A stretch of DNA of 64,000 bases, taken from positions 1 to 64,000 of the forward strand of contig JADRCO010000013.1 in NCBI GenBank assembly GCA_021464525.1. Direction: 5' to 3'. Made by a program: the position numbers and the translations under genes. Under the pieces are notes generated by a model. The model made no database searches and was not told where the DNA came from. It was given only the letters and a program-made list of their open reading frames with translations. Shown here piece after piece: positions 10,779 to 24,222 of this stretch (position 1 is the stretch's first letter; every line of letters starts with the position of its first letter). The DNA comes from Rhizophagus sp. LPA8_4_AMF. Taxonomy: Eukaryota; Glomeromycota; Glomeromycetes; Glomerales; Glomeraceae.

Positions 10779-13700
10779 TTATGTTTTACCATCTCCTCTT
10801 CCACGTCCTCGTGAGACTCCATTACCACCATAATGTATTCCACGACTTCCATTGCCTCTACTAGGTAAAAAACCATTCCCATTTGAATTCCTTGGACGAT
10901 AAGAATGATGCGTTTGATTTTGTACACCATATTTTGTAGCACCTGAAGATGCTTGTGATTGTGAAATTGGACGTGCATGCAATTGTGATTGTTGTATGTA
11001 ACCATTTGATCCACTTGCGCCCCGAGGACGATTAGGAGGTCTTTGATGGGAACCATTTGGAATAATAGATCCCCAGCCTCTATTACTACGACCCGAATAG
11101 CCATTATTATAATAATAAGGGTATGCATTAGAATTATAATATTGTCCATTCTGTAGCGCCTCTTGATAACGAGATTGATAATTAATATTTGTTCCATGCC
11201 TTGATCTACCATTTCCGGTATTCGAACGACGAACAGGAAGCTGTGGTCGTGTCAAGTTAAGCAAAGAGTTTGCAAGAACGGTCATTCCGCGATAATTTGA
11301 GCATCTTGAAATAAATTCATTTAGTGATTTATATTAAATACATTGTTCTTTTGTAAGATAATGATAAGAATATAATACAACTTACCTATCGCCCAATGTA
11401 GATCCGCCCATAAATGTGCAATCGAATACTACATCAATATTATTTTTTTCAATACCAACGATCGTACCTTTAGATGCAATTGGTACGTTTCCTGAATCTT
11501 TAACAAAAACAACACGATCTCCGAGGCTGAATTTTTGGTTTTGTAAAAGTGTTGATGCGTGCGACGGTTTTAACAAGTGCTTTTTAAAACAAATTTACTC
11601 ATCAATTTAATTGTCATTATCTACATTATCTAGGAAATATTAGTAAAAAAATAATTTAATAAATTATCTTACATATCGCGCCAATTTTTTAATTTCTACT
11701 TGATCGGTAACCATATTTCTAAGGAAATCGTCGGCAGCTTTTTCTATTTCTTGTATTGCTTCCTGTATCATAAAAAAAAAATAATGAATATATTTTAATT
11801 TCTACGTAAAATCCAAAAGTGAATAGTTATTAAAAAGACGGCGTGTTTACTTTATCTAATTGTTCTGCTTCTAATGGAACCTTCTCGAAATCCCTTACTT
11901 CAACGGTTTTAAGCCAATCCTTAATAGCATTGATTTTAGACACGGCCTCTTCTTTCGGATAAAAATCTTCTGCAGTATATATTTCTATGTAAACATATTA
12001 TGTTAGAAGGGTATAATAGCATTTACAATTAGGATGCGTTAAAAAATATCCACAGAACAATTACCCTCTTTATCATGCTTATTCTCTAAACCTTGAATAA
12101 ATTCTGGGAATTTTTCCTACATATCGTACAAAAGTATTAAGTTTAATTATTAATTTCATAATAAGATATTGAAATTTTTGAAACAAACTTTATATTCTGC
12201 CAAAATTTGTATTGCTTTTTCGCTGTATTCCCAACCATCCTTATCCTTAATCTTAGCCTTCCTGGTATATCCCAATACTTTTTGTTTCTTTGCCTCAAAT
12301 TTTAAATTGAGGCCAAGATTGACTCGTTGATCGGTTGATTTTTGTTCATTTGAATTTGATTTACAAATAACATGTAAACTAGCAGTTAACTTGCTTAAAG
12401 TTAAACCACTCATACTCAATCTTTTAGCAACAGCGTATGAAGGAGAATATTTAATTCTTGCAGCAAAGGCTTTTGCAATTTCTGAACCAAATTCAGGTTC
12501 ATTCAAGTTATTTTCGTCAATGACCTGAAAGATTACAAGAGGTAAGGAAAAACAATCATTTATTAAAATTATAAGGACCTAATACAAGATAATTACCGCT
12601 CTCACAGCCAGATTCTCTTCTGTGTTAGAAGAAACCTTCCCAGGACATCCATAATGGTTATTACCCAAATAGAATATTTCGGTATCTATTGGAAACTCCT
12701 CAGCTAATGGAGCAGCAGGTTTTTCTTCGTATCTAGAATCTTCACATTCAACACTATCGACTGTTATTTGTATTGCATATTCCTGTTCCTCTTCGAGGAA
12801 TTCTCTAACTAGAGCGCCATCTTGCTCTTGTTTCATACCTTTTTATTTCCGAAATTATTATTAATATATTCAATATTACGCAAAAGTAATTAAGTAATCG
12901 TATATGTACCTTTAAGAACCAGAACATGTGCAAAAACGTTTACTTTTCCAATTATTGTTCCATATCTTTTACTGTTATCTTGTTCAAATTTATCGGCCTT
13001 CCGTCGCCACTTTTCAGCTATTTCCTGTGGGATTTTATTAATTTGCCCGTTATTTAATTCATATCTAAATTGTTCATCAGATATAGCTTGTACTTTTCCT
13101 TCTTGAAGGAAAGGCCAACCTAACAACATATAAATTATTTATAAGAATTATTTTAAAGTGAATACTAAAGTTTCATAATTTAGACGTACCGACAAATATT
13201 CTTCTGCCAACTTTTTCACGTGCTATATCTATAGTTTTCATATCTTTAAATTGGTCAATTATTGAAATAACCATAGTTTCGTTTCTAAATAAACGTTTAA
13301 ATTTTATTAATACTAGTTTATAAAATAAATTTAAAAACAAGTCGAAATTTTAGAACTTAAAAACATACTTGCTCTCCGAATTAAAAACATTAACTCCATG
13401 TTGCAAAAGCTTCGCAGTATGTTTAAGTGTATGTAATGATGGAAAACCAGGCATCGCTTTAATCCCCAATTGAACTCCGTCACAAAGCCCATTTATAATA
13501 AATTTTGGACCTTCCAAAGTAGGGACATGATAAACTTCAGTACGACACAAACAATAAGGGATATCTAAATTATGGATAGAACAATTTATAATTGTTATTG
13601 TGAAATTTTAAATAAGTTAATGCAGATAATGATGCTTCACCTGGAAAAAACCCTGGTAATGATGAAGGATATGGTTCTTTATATTCTGGATCATACGTAA

Positions 13701-16546
13701 ACAAAAAACTATCACCAAAAGTATCCCTTTTTTTTTCTTCTTCAGTTAATTGATCTTTCCTATCTAATGGATAAGTAAATTATTAGTATTTAAGTATAAA
13801 TTAAGAAATTTTTTCACTTTAAACTTACCCTTCAAAGCATTGATTAACCTAGTTTGATCAATGAATGGGATATTAACTATTGCTTCCCATTCTTGCTTTT
13901 TACCATTCAAGTCAGTTGTGAATTCTTTTGGATAGAAATCTATTATTGGAGAGTCAGGATCGGACAACAAATCCTATCAAAAAAGGAGATAAAAGTAATT
14001 AAATATTTTAGTTCTTAAGGAGTAAATCATATTTATTGTCAGAAATTTTAAAACCACCACCTGATATGCTTTAGGCAAAAATTTTTTACTCCCTTCGGGC
14101 AAAACACCCATTAATTGCTCAAACGGTGTGAATGGTTTTTCCTTGCTGATAAAAAACGAAATATCGAACTTCTCTAATTCATTCAAATCTGAAATTTTCG
14201 GTGAATAGTGGTATGGATAAAACCACCCCCAAGATGCTACACCAAAGTAGTAATACCATAGAACCCATTGCAATCCTTCAATATATGAACTAATTATTCC
14301 ATCCATGCTTTCCTGATCGTCATAATTAATCTGCAGTTTCTCCTTATAATACTTTCTTTTCCATTCAATAAATGCCTTATCATCTTTCTTTCTTTCCTTT
14401 TCTTGGTATGTCTCAGTATCATCCTCTTCAATGACTTCTGCATTTTCATATTTTTCATAAATTTCCTCTCTTATTTCTTCATTTGACTCTTCTTCAGAGT
14501 CACATTCAACGTACAAGTGTTTGTTTTCTCCATCTTCAAGTACTGATTGAATTTTCAATTCTTCAGCAAGTTTTTTTATAAAAACGCGATCACGTGCGGG
14601 ATAATCAGCCGGAAAATGAAATCCTGAACGTGCTTTAACCAATTCTTTGATCTGATCATATATTTCTCGTTGTTTTGGTGTTAGAACTATTGATTTTTTT
14701 TTAAAAAAAACCAGATTTAAATATAATAAGTTTTCATTATTTAGAAATGTATAATATTCATACCTAATTTCTCTTTTCTCTTCTTCTCTTCCATCATTTC
14801 TAAATGTTTCTTCTGCTTTCCTTTAAACCATTTTAAATCTACAAATTCACCTTCATAAACATCTCTTTCAAAAATAGTTAATTCTTTAAATATCATCTCA
14901 AGTCTTTTCACATCTAATAATCCTCCGTCATTAATATAACCGCCTTTAAATAAAAATAATTAATATAATAACTAGGAAAATATAAATCAATAAAGCTAAT
15001 TATTACTCACCAGCAGCCGGTAAAACTTTTTTGTACACGTGAAACATTAATCCAAGTGCCCCTTCAGCTATATGAAGGTTGGGCAAATGTGGTAAAAAAT
15101 CGTTACCAATAAATAATGCCAACAAAATAAAATCGTCTATTATTCTTTCGAGATTATACTCAAAAGAAAGTGTTTCCTTAAGTATTGAAAATTCAAGATC
15201 CAAGTATTCACGCAATAATGATAAGTGCATGAGATAAAAATTTTGAGATTCGACACGTCTGATATGAATCATAAAGAAAATTAAATTTAAGGAATTATAC
15301 AATATATTAACTTCTTGACTTATCTCATTTAACCTACCCTTGTTTTTTCTTTTTACTTGATCCAAAAGTAACCTCTTCTCTGAGTAAAGCAAAATGTGGA
15401 TCATGACTTAAAAGTCCAAGCATAATTAAATCTGCATCTAATCCATATAAACAATGCCTGACATTGGGATTATAATCTTCTTGGGCTTTTGTGTTACGAA
15501 TATATTCCATGATTTTATGTTCTCCTTCACCTGGTACTTCGTGGCCTGATAATACTACTTTAATATTTCTCCAATTTGAGTCTTCCGTCACTTTCTTATT
15601 TATAAAATATTTGAGTTGATGTGAAAGATTTGTCATAAATTCGGTGCCTAGCGAGTATTATATAACAATGGTTTTATTGTGTACAAGAAAAGAAAAGAAA
15701 ATTTTAACGGTTGAAATTATGAAAGTCAAACCTGGTGTAATACAATTACTATCAAAAGGTGCCTCCTGAGGTGATTCTTCACCTCTAGATTCGGCTTTTT
15801 TAGCGGCTTCAGCAGCAGTTCTGAATCGCCTAGCACGTTGTTGATTCATTTTAGCCCTTGGGGCAACGCCTACGTGAATATCCAATTCGATTTGCAATTT
15901 ATTAATTATAATGTTAAATGTATTGTACATTGTTCAAATAAATACCATCAACGGCCATAAAAAATAGTTGTTTCGGTTTTATTTTGGTAAATAAATGATC
16001 GATATAGTTAAATATTTCTATGAAAATTTTGTCTTCGGAAACACGATTATTAACATCCATATCATTTGAATGAGAACAGTTGTGAATGATGCCATTCATA
16101 TCAAGGTATAAATTATCTACATGTCAAATATTTTATGAAAATAATATTTTGGACGATAAAAATTATTGAATTGTTAAAAAAAGAAAAAAAATATTTATTA
16201 AAGCTAACAATGGCAAAGAAACAAAAAACATACCAAATTCTGGGATCCTAAAAACCCACCCAAGAAAAATGTAAAAAGAATATATAAAATTATCAATGAT
16301 ACAAAAGTTAGAACTACATTCATAAATATATACAAGTTGTCATTTCTCAATTGTTAGAAGAATAAAAAAGGTCAATTTGCCTATTCTCGGTAATCAGCTG
16401 GCTGCACAATGGGTATCTTTCACTACGAAATTACAAAAGATGCGTAGCAATGTAGCAAAATATTTTAAAAAATTTTAATATATATACAAATTTAAATTTA
16501 AATGGGTAAGTTACCTCATCCATCGAAAGAACTTTGGAATCCCCAT
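10779..16546 (-). CDS. XRN1: 5'-3' exoribonuclease 1 (XRN1)
   Basis: Twenty-one exons join in frame to about 1367 residues: 16546-16515, 16422-16381, 16247-16234, 16116-15946, 15869-15732, 15647-15338, 15258-15011, 14943-14764, 14686-14061, 13973-13829, 13763-13641, 13564-13369, 13284-13190, 13119-12910, 12838-12597, 12524-12189, 12116-12065, 11984-11851, 11762-11673, 11579-11386 and 11304-10779. The N-terminus MGIPKFFRWMSERYP, LDMNGIIHNC, DGVAPRAKMNQQRARRFR, GHEVPGEGEHKIMEYIR and YGLDADLIMLGLL are the XRN nuclease core with its acidic metal-binding residues. PAT/SH3-like regions follow, including FSLGDRVVFVKDSG. The C-terminus is Asn/Tyr/Gly-rich and ends SRGRGRGDGKT. The enzyme degrades decapped, 5'-monophosphate mRNA in the cytoplasm. 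The length matches fungal Xrn1/Exo2 and no catalytic residue is missing. Intron 2 uses a GC donor and exon 3 is only 14 nt. Confidence 0.96.
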
Positions 16547-18349
16547 TTTTCAGTTTTGTGATAAATGTTACAACTAAATACTATTTAAATTCGTCGGATC
16601 GTGTGCTTTTGTAGCTTCTCACTTAAACCTTTCTATACTCCAAATCGCTATTCTAAATCCGAGTTCAAGACAACGTCTCTCTCTTGCTCTTCACAGGTTT
16701 TAAAAAAACTTGGGAAATTGGCATAACTTAAGCTCAAATAACGTGTTCACCGTTTGTTTTATTTCATAATGTCTGCATCTAAATTTCAAATACTAAATTA
16801 TGCAATAATGATCGGCTTTAACAATATATTTTATGAAGAAAAACTATATGAATTATGTATATACCTTATGATTTAAAATTTTCCTTTTAAATCTTAGAAT
16901 ATGTATTAATTTTTTTATATTATATTTACAAATTTACAATTACAATGATAATAGATGACAAAATTTAATTAAAAAAGTAATTGATTATGAAAAAAAATAT
17001 ATTTCTTTCTTCGTAACTTCAAAGAGAACGATAGCTGTTTCTTTTCCAAGAGAAAGTTCCAAAAAATTAAACACCATCATGTTGGTTATGAAGGTTAGAA
17101 TTATAAATAAAACATATATTTTATTTGATAATAGGGATGGATCTCCTCAAGAGCAATTCAAAATAATGAAAAATCCGAATTACCTTTATAATAAATCCTT
17201 CCGTTTAAACAGGTAATCGTCTACTACCGTAAATTATCGAAAATCCCTCTTCGATACATATTGTAGAATCTATCGCACTTAAATGAAAGTTATACTATCT
17301 CCCCAAATTACAAACATAGTTATTATTTGATAATGCTGCGGAATTATTCTAATTGTATAATACAGAAAATACAGAATAGAAAGAATGTTTGGTAATAATA
17401 TTGTAATAATTAATCAAATTATCAAAATTCTACTATTTTTGGGATAGTCATTAGATTATTATGCAAATTCTGATATGTAATTTGGAACTTTTATTACGTA
17501 GACTGTTTTCAGCTATCGGGCTATGACATGAGGGCTTAAACAACCACAGGAAAAAAACTGGTTGAGGGAAAGGGTGAAAAGGGAGAAATTCGTGAAAAAA
17601 TCATTAAATGTAATACCTATTCACGTGAGAGAATATTATATAATAATTAATGTTTCATGTGCAAAAATGAATGGGCCACAATTTCACATAATCTTCACAT
17701 TCCGACTCAAAAACATAATCGTGTTGCAGTACAAAAGGAACACAAATGTTGGAATTTGCTATTTTGATTCTTCATATAGATTGAGAAAGTTAAAAATCTA
17801 CAAAATCAAGTGTGATCCTTATCAAGTTAACGGAAATGATAAGTAGACAGGATAAAAAAGGATTAATGTCAGATGGCCTTTATGTAAATTTGAAATTTTG
17901 CTAAAAGTTAAAACAAAGTGTCAACTTTATACTGATTGTGTTACCTAAATTGTCGCACTCTTATATAAACTTTTGACCTTATATATCTCCACTTCCGTAA
18001 TCTCCCCCAAACCACACCTTCGAGACAAGTACTGTAATCCGTTAATCCTTTTACCATTAGCTTGTAATCTTTCTTTATATTCGCAAAGCATAAAATAATA
18101 TCAAACTCATCATATTAACCTCCTACCAAATCTTGTCTCTCGTTTTCCGTTTATTAATTCGTTTATTTCTCCTGTTTATTTCTCCTAATTATCCTATTTA
18201 GTACTTTGCCAACTTTAAGATCTTTATAAAAATTTTAGTTAATTCTTATAAATAGTTGTATACGTGTTTTAAAAGAGGTACTTCCGGTGAATGTCTAAGG
18301 GTACTATATAATTAACTGCTTAATAAAGTTCTGAAAAGGAGAGAAACTG
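16547..18349. other. Divergent intergenic region between XRN1 and a coiled-coil gene
   Basis: About 1.8 kb of AT-rich DNA between two genes transcribed away from each other, so it holds both promoters. Pyrimidine-rich stretches near 18000-18190 probably belong to the 5' region of the downstream gene. A frame at 17562-17846 lacks an ATG at its start and looks like chance. No RNA gene or mobile element is seen. Confidence 0.5.
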
Positions 18350-20566
18350 ATGATGAATCGTGATCGTGGTTCAAACTCTGTCAAGGTTCGTGGTCCACGA
18401 GTTAAAACAAATTTTAGTAGCGCTAAACTGGATATTCCGACACAGCCACCTTCACTTGTGCGCAGCAACACTTTACCTCCAAATCACACAAGCGTTCCAA
18501 GCGTCCCTCGCGTTCCTCGAAGTCCTCGCAGCAGTTCACTAGGATTGTCGGATAAAGAGAAAGCTAGGTCTGATGACGGCTTCCATTCTGATTCCGACAA
18601 AGATAGTAACCAATCTGCAAATTCAAGTATAAGCATACAAAGTAGTAAAGGATATCTTACTAAATCTCCCTCAATCAAGTCGAATGTTGTCGCAAAAGTA
18701 CGCCCAAAGTCCTCTCTTGGAACTATGTCGGATAATTCATCATCAGATAAATCAAAAGTAGAGCTTGATATTGCTACTTTAAATCGTCAATTTAAAGCCG
18801 ATAAACAAGCAGAAGAAGCAAAGAAAAATAGAAAGGTGAGTAAATGGTGTATAATGTAGCTGATAAAATAATGCAATGCTGATCGTCAACAAAATTGCTG
18901 TTTAGGTTTCTCTATTTTTTCCGATATATTTTTGTATGCACATAATTATTGAACTTCTTTCAATCTAGCCACTATTTTCTTGATCTACCTGCTTTTGATT
19001 TTTATAATGTATAAAATATATTTAAATATGGTAATTAATTTGGTTGATAGGTCAAGAAAACAGTAGCAAATTGGTTTCTTATAGATTTATTTCAAAAAGA
19101 TATATATGTGTGTATGAAAAAGAGACTAATAACAACTTATTCTTCTATTGATTCATCTCTTTCAGATTGAAGATTTGGAAATATCGATAAAAACATTGAC
19201 GAAAATTAATGCCGAATTGGAAGCTAATATTAAAAAACAAGCTGCAGAAATTCAAGAATTGAAAAGAAAGATTAATATGTATGTAGGTTATATATTTAGT
19301 ACAAGAGAAAGAACCTGAATTTATATCATTTTATATATATACATATTTTTTATTAAACTTTTTAGTAATGACTCATTCATGTCAATATATGAATCCGATG
19401 ATGATGACGAAGTATCAACAGAGGTACGGTTTTATTATATGTTATCCAATTTCAGAGAAATACTAGAAATTTGTTCATAATATAAAAACCATCCTTCCGA
19501 TAAGATTGATTTGGTAGAAATCGGAAAAGATAATGACGCTCGATTCCGTCAAATGTGTATGATGATAACAGAGCTAATTCAGAATGCAAATAATGCTATT
19601 GCATATAAGTCAAAGATAGGGGGAGGTAGTAAAGTTCTGACAAATGCTCAATTAGGTTCGTTATAATAATAAATTTTTTTTTTTTTTTTTTGAAGTTTCA
19701 TGCAATATTTTCAGATTTTTTTTTTTTTTTACAAATATATTTCCATTGATTCTCCGTTATTATTTTGACTAGATTCTGATATCGTGAAGCCTTACACGGA
19801 TGAATCGCCTAAAGGCTTAGAAGTTCTAAAAGAATCGGAATTCAATTCAGAAGAGAAAATTAATATTTGTACAAAATCGAATTCGAGTGTAGTTAATGAA
19901 CAAACATTTGTAAATGATCCAAATGATCCGAAGATAAAACTTACAATCGAAAATGACAATGCAAATTCTATGGTTCAACCGTATAATTTATTTTTGGCTG
20001 AACATGAAGAAAAAAAGCAGGCTAATATAGAACATGCTCGTACACTAGCGAATGAACTTTTGTTTCTTGAAAAACAAGATAATAATGTAAATAATACTCC
20101 ACATAATTCCGAGCGTAAAGGTCTTGGATTACTACTTCCAAATCAAAATGGGCATTCCCTACATAAAACTCATAGTTCTATTAACGGTAGCGATTCGTCA
20201 CAACCTTCTCCTAGGATGCTTCTCTTATATGAACTTCAAGAGTCATTGGGTATTGGTAATGCGGAATCTTCGAAATATTTGAAAGAGAATCGTAGAAGTT
20301 TACCAGTGATGTCATCTAGTAAAATTAACTTTATCATTTCACCTTCTGAAGAAATTCAAAAGGAAGATGTTTCAAGACCGTCGTCACGAAGTCAAGCTCA
20401 ATCTAATAATTCGAATGTTTATCGTCGTCGTTCTTCACCTAATTTTAGAACTCAATCAATGTCGAACATATCAATTATAAAGAAGAATGATGCGATCTTG
20501 AATTCTCTTCCACATGGTTCTGATGTTGAGAAACGTTCAATATGGACTTTTTTATCCTTTAAATAA
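18350..20566 (+). CDS. Coiled-coil, Ser-rich protein of unknown function
   Basis: Five exons (18350-18835, 19166-19278, 19366-19423, 19505-19655, 19773-20566) give about 533 residues. The first 130 residues are Ser/Pro/Arg-rich and probably disordered (NTLPPNHTSVPSVPRVPRSP). Residues about 130-200 form a Lys/Glu-rich coiled coil that crosses the first intron (NRQFKADKQAEEAKKNRK, then IEDLEISIKTLTK). An acidic patch (ESDDDDEVSTE), a short helical segment (RFRQMCMMITELIQNANNAI) and a long Ser/Asn-rich tail follow. No catalytic motif or membrane segment is visible. Frame continuity across four introns supports a real gene. I do not recognise the family; a cytoskeletal or polarity scaffold is possible. 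Confidence 0.75.
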
Positions 20567-22428
20567 AGCTTTTGATTTTTACTTTAATAAGGTTTTTTAA
20601 AAGAACATTTAAGAGCAAGGTATAATATCTCGATGCTTTTGATGCTGGTACTTTTATCCTCTTAATTTTGAAAAGTTTGAATATCATAAATATATACATA
20701 TTTTTTAATTATAGAGTTGCTTCCGTGACATATAGAACAAAAAAAAAACAATTAAAATAATAAAAAAGTGTAATTGGCGGGAAAAAATTTAAGGGTTTAT
20801 ATTGCATTTATTTAGATGCTTAATGTTTCTTTTTTTTTTAATATTCTTTTTATATTAACGATGTTTGTAACAATTTGTTGAATTCTGTATGGTAAGAAAA
20901 AATTATCCCATTAAAAATACTCTTTATTAATTTATAATTGTATTTCATTTAAGATTGGTCATTTGCCCTTTTACATGGTTCGTTATTATCATAAAAATGG
21001 AACGAACATAATAAGTTGATCAAGGTTATAACCAAACTTCGTTTAAATAAAATTAATTATTATCATAATCAAAATTAATAATAAATTTCAATTTGATTAC
21101 GTAAGATAAATAAGATTAATGGGTTTAGTTAAACTTTCCTAAATTAGATTAGATCAATCAGATCTATTAGTAGTACAAGATCTCTTGGGTTTGTGATATA
21201 AGCTTCTGTAAATTTCAAAAAAAAATATGTATTATATTACCCTACCATATATAACAAGTTATTAAGAAATGAGGATGTTCGATTCTTGTTTAAAGAGCAA
21301 ATGTCAACTATAGAATAAGCAAGAAGGTGCAGAAATGACACGTTTTATGCTGAATAGGTGAACATCCAATGGCACATGTCAATATTGAAATAGCCACTTG
21401 GGACACCCTGATAATTTCCGATAACTCTATTTTTCAATCCTGATTTAGATGTTTATTAAACATAAAAGTATTAAATAAGAATTTTTTACATTAACCGTTA
21501 AAAATAAAGTTATTATAAATTTACTAATAATAATAAAATTTCACATGATAATTTAACGCCTTTGATATGTGACATCATTGAAGAATTTGTAAAAGCAGAA
21601 AGGCGGAGAAATAAAACAGATGCACAGATGCACTCTGTGGGAAATCAACATAACCAACTTTAAAGCTCCTTTTAGATCAAATGATTTATAAAAATATCTC
21701 AATTTGTACAGAATTGGACATATGAAAATCTACAAATTCAATTAGATGAATTGGCGAATTAAATTGAAATATGGCGCAGTTAATAATTTAATAAATTTAC
21801 TAACCTAAAAAGCGGGTCCAAGCCCCAGGTTAATAAAAAAAATCGATCATATGTGGGTATTATAAATGTTGAACATATTAAATTTATCAAATAGCATTGA
21901 CTATTATCGATGCTAATTTCTGACTAACTTCTTAAATTTTTGTTGCTGGCTGTCAAATTTTTTTTTTTAAAAAAAAGGAGAAATTCCTTCCTTTACGGTG
22001 TATCCCCCCGTAAAGTTCCTCACCTAGCGTTGCCTTTTTTGAAATTTTTTTATATCACAGACTGGTACTTACCGGTATTATAATTTTATTATCACAACAT
22101 AGAAATTTATAAAGCATTTGATTAACTTTACTCTCCTTTTCTAAAGAGACGAACTATTTTTTTTTTTTAATTTTTCTCCCCGACTTGACCAAAAAAAAAT
22201 TTTTTTTTCCGAGGTTATTAATTAGCTGTTAAGCACGTTATTTATTGAATAAAAAGATAAATTACTACTTCGCGTTTTGCGCGTCATCTAACCAAAGGAA
22301 TTTAATATAAAAAAGACCATTTAACCTTTTTAAAAAGAAAAATCAGCTGTTTTGAACTCAACCTTTTTACATTAAGTTATTTATATTACAACAACTTAAA
22401 ATAGTATATAAGTTTTTCTTTTACAAGG
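20567..22428. other. Intergenic upstream of the PKA catalytic subunit gene
   Basis: About 1.9 kb. It is AT-rich with poly-A/T runs at 20738, 21957-21976, 22158 and 22190. It includes a short perfect hairpin at 21991-22015 and a tRNA-like but degenerate stretch at 21770-21832. No gene is supported. Confidence 0.5.
21991..22015. repeat. Short perfect hairpin
   Basis: The octamer ctttacgg at 21991-21998 is repeated inverted as ccgtaaag at 22008-22015, leaving a 9-nt C-rich loop. It lies about 410 bp upstream of the PKA start codon. Function unknown. Confidence 0.5.
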
Positions 22429-24222
22429 ATGACCTCCCTCTTTCCAAACAAAAAGAAAGATAAGACGGTTAACGGCAACAATACTAATGAGTCTGTCAAT
22501 GGGCCAAGTTCTGAGACTGTAAACTTTCCTAATACTTTGTCAAACGGCAACCATCAAACATATCAAAGTGAAGGAAATGATAATGATAGCGGAACTCAGC
22601 AGCCATTAACAGTACGACAGCCGACTTCACCTAGACAGCCGCAAACTGCACAAACACAGCCTAGTTATATCCAAAGACCTTCATTTGGCCTGATCGATTT
22701 TATGTTATTAGAAACTTTAGGTAAATGCTCTAAAAGAATTTTTAATACCTTTAATCTGATTACTGATTTAATTAAATAGTTGATAAACTTTTTATTGAGA
22801 TTTAAAAAAAAATATTATTTAATTGCATCAACATTGGTAGTTATAAGTGAATGTTCATTTAGTTTACCTTATTTTAATTATGTGATACATTGATTGATTA
22901 GCAAATTAATTAATTTTTTGGATACCTTATCTGTTATAGTGATTAGTGATTATCAACATATCCATCTATTTAATCATTAATAATTTTGTAATTAAATAAT
23001 AGGAACTGGAACCTTTGGTCGTGTGTTTTTGACCAAATTTAAACACACAGAAAATTATTATGCAATGAAAGTATTGAAAAAAGTTGAAGTTGTACGGCTC
23101 AAGCAAGTTGAACACATTAATTCTGAAAAGTCAATTCTTAGTCAAGTGCATCATCCGTTCATTGTGAATTTGTGAGTTAATTATAAATATTTCGTTAGTG
23201 TCAACTTTCATTAATTACTATTAATAAAAATCAAATGACATGAACTGACAAAATTTTTCGAATTATTCCGAAGATTTTGCACATTTCAGGATGATCGGAA
23301 TTTATATATGCTATTGGAATATGTCATTGGTGGAGAGCTTTTTTCTCACCTGCGGAAAGCTGGGAGATTTACGAATGATATGACTAGATTCTATGCAGCA
23401 GAAATTGTTCTTGCTATTGAGTACTTACATTCTAACGATATTATCTATCGAGACCTTAAACCCGAAAATCTGTTATTAGATTCAAGAGGTCATGTTAAGA
23501 TAACTGATTTTGGATTTGCAAAGAGAGTCGAGGATCGGTGAGTTAAAAATTATCGAATAATAATTATTAAGACAAATTATTTATTTACGAGTATATAAAC
23601 AATCAATATATAGTACCTGGACACTATGTGGAACACCTGAATATCTAGCACCAGAAATTATTCAAAGTAAAGGCCACGGAAAGCCTGTGGATTGGTGGGC
23701 ACTAGGGATCTTAATATTTGAAATGCTTGCGGGGTAAAAATTCATTTATTAATTTTTTATTCTATTTGTATAAAATTATAGCTTTTTCCATTTTTTAATG
23801 TCTACTTATATTTTTTCAAAAAAAATTGTAATTTGGCAATTGTTTATAGATATCCACCATTTTTTGATGATAATCCATTTGGTATTTATGAAAAAATCCT
23901 TGCGGGCAAAATACAATTCCCGTCACATTTTGACCCAAATGCAAAAGATCTTATTAAACGTCTTTTAACATCTGATCGTACAAAACGTCTTGGTAATCTC
24001 CGCGGAGGAAGTGAGGATGTAAAGAAACACAAGTGGTTCAGAGGTGTTGATTGGCAAGGCTTGTATGACAGACGTGTAACAGCTCCAATTGTTCCACCAT
24101 ATCAACATCCAGGTGATACTGGTAACTTTGAAAAATATCCAGAACCTACAGAAGATATTGGTGATCTTGGTAGGGCTACATCAGGTGCTGATCCATATCG
24201 GCATTACTTTACAAATTTTTAA
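22429..24222 (+). CDS. cAMP-dependent protein kinase (PKA) catalytic subunit
   Basis: Five exons (22429-22720, 23003-23171, 23274-23537, 23614-23733, 23850-24222) give about 405 residues. An N-terminal extension of about 85 residues rich in Asn, Ser, Gln and Pro precedes the kinase domain, as in many fungal PKA subunits. Diagnostic motifs are the glycine loop [15 protein letters not shown] (ATP lysine), [20 protein letters not shown] and the activation loop [15 protein letters not shown] with the phosphorylatable Thr. The C-tail ends HYFTNF, the FxxF hydrophobic motif characteristic of PKA. The enzyme is held inactive by the regulatory subunit and released by cAMP. All catalytic residues are intact. 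Confidence 0.96.

Noticed and set aside
17562-17846. 94-codon open frame in the XRN1 upstream region
   Set aside because: It starts at TTG rather than ATG, has no recognisable domain and a composition typical of random AT-rich DNA.
21770-21832. tRNA-like A-box/B-box pattern (tggcgcagtt ... gcgggtccaagcccc)
   Set aside because: Acceptor and anticodon stems cannot be formed. At best it is a degenerate tRNA-derived SINE remnant; a tRNAscan-SE run would settle it.
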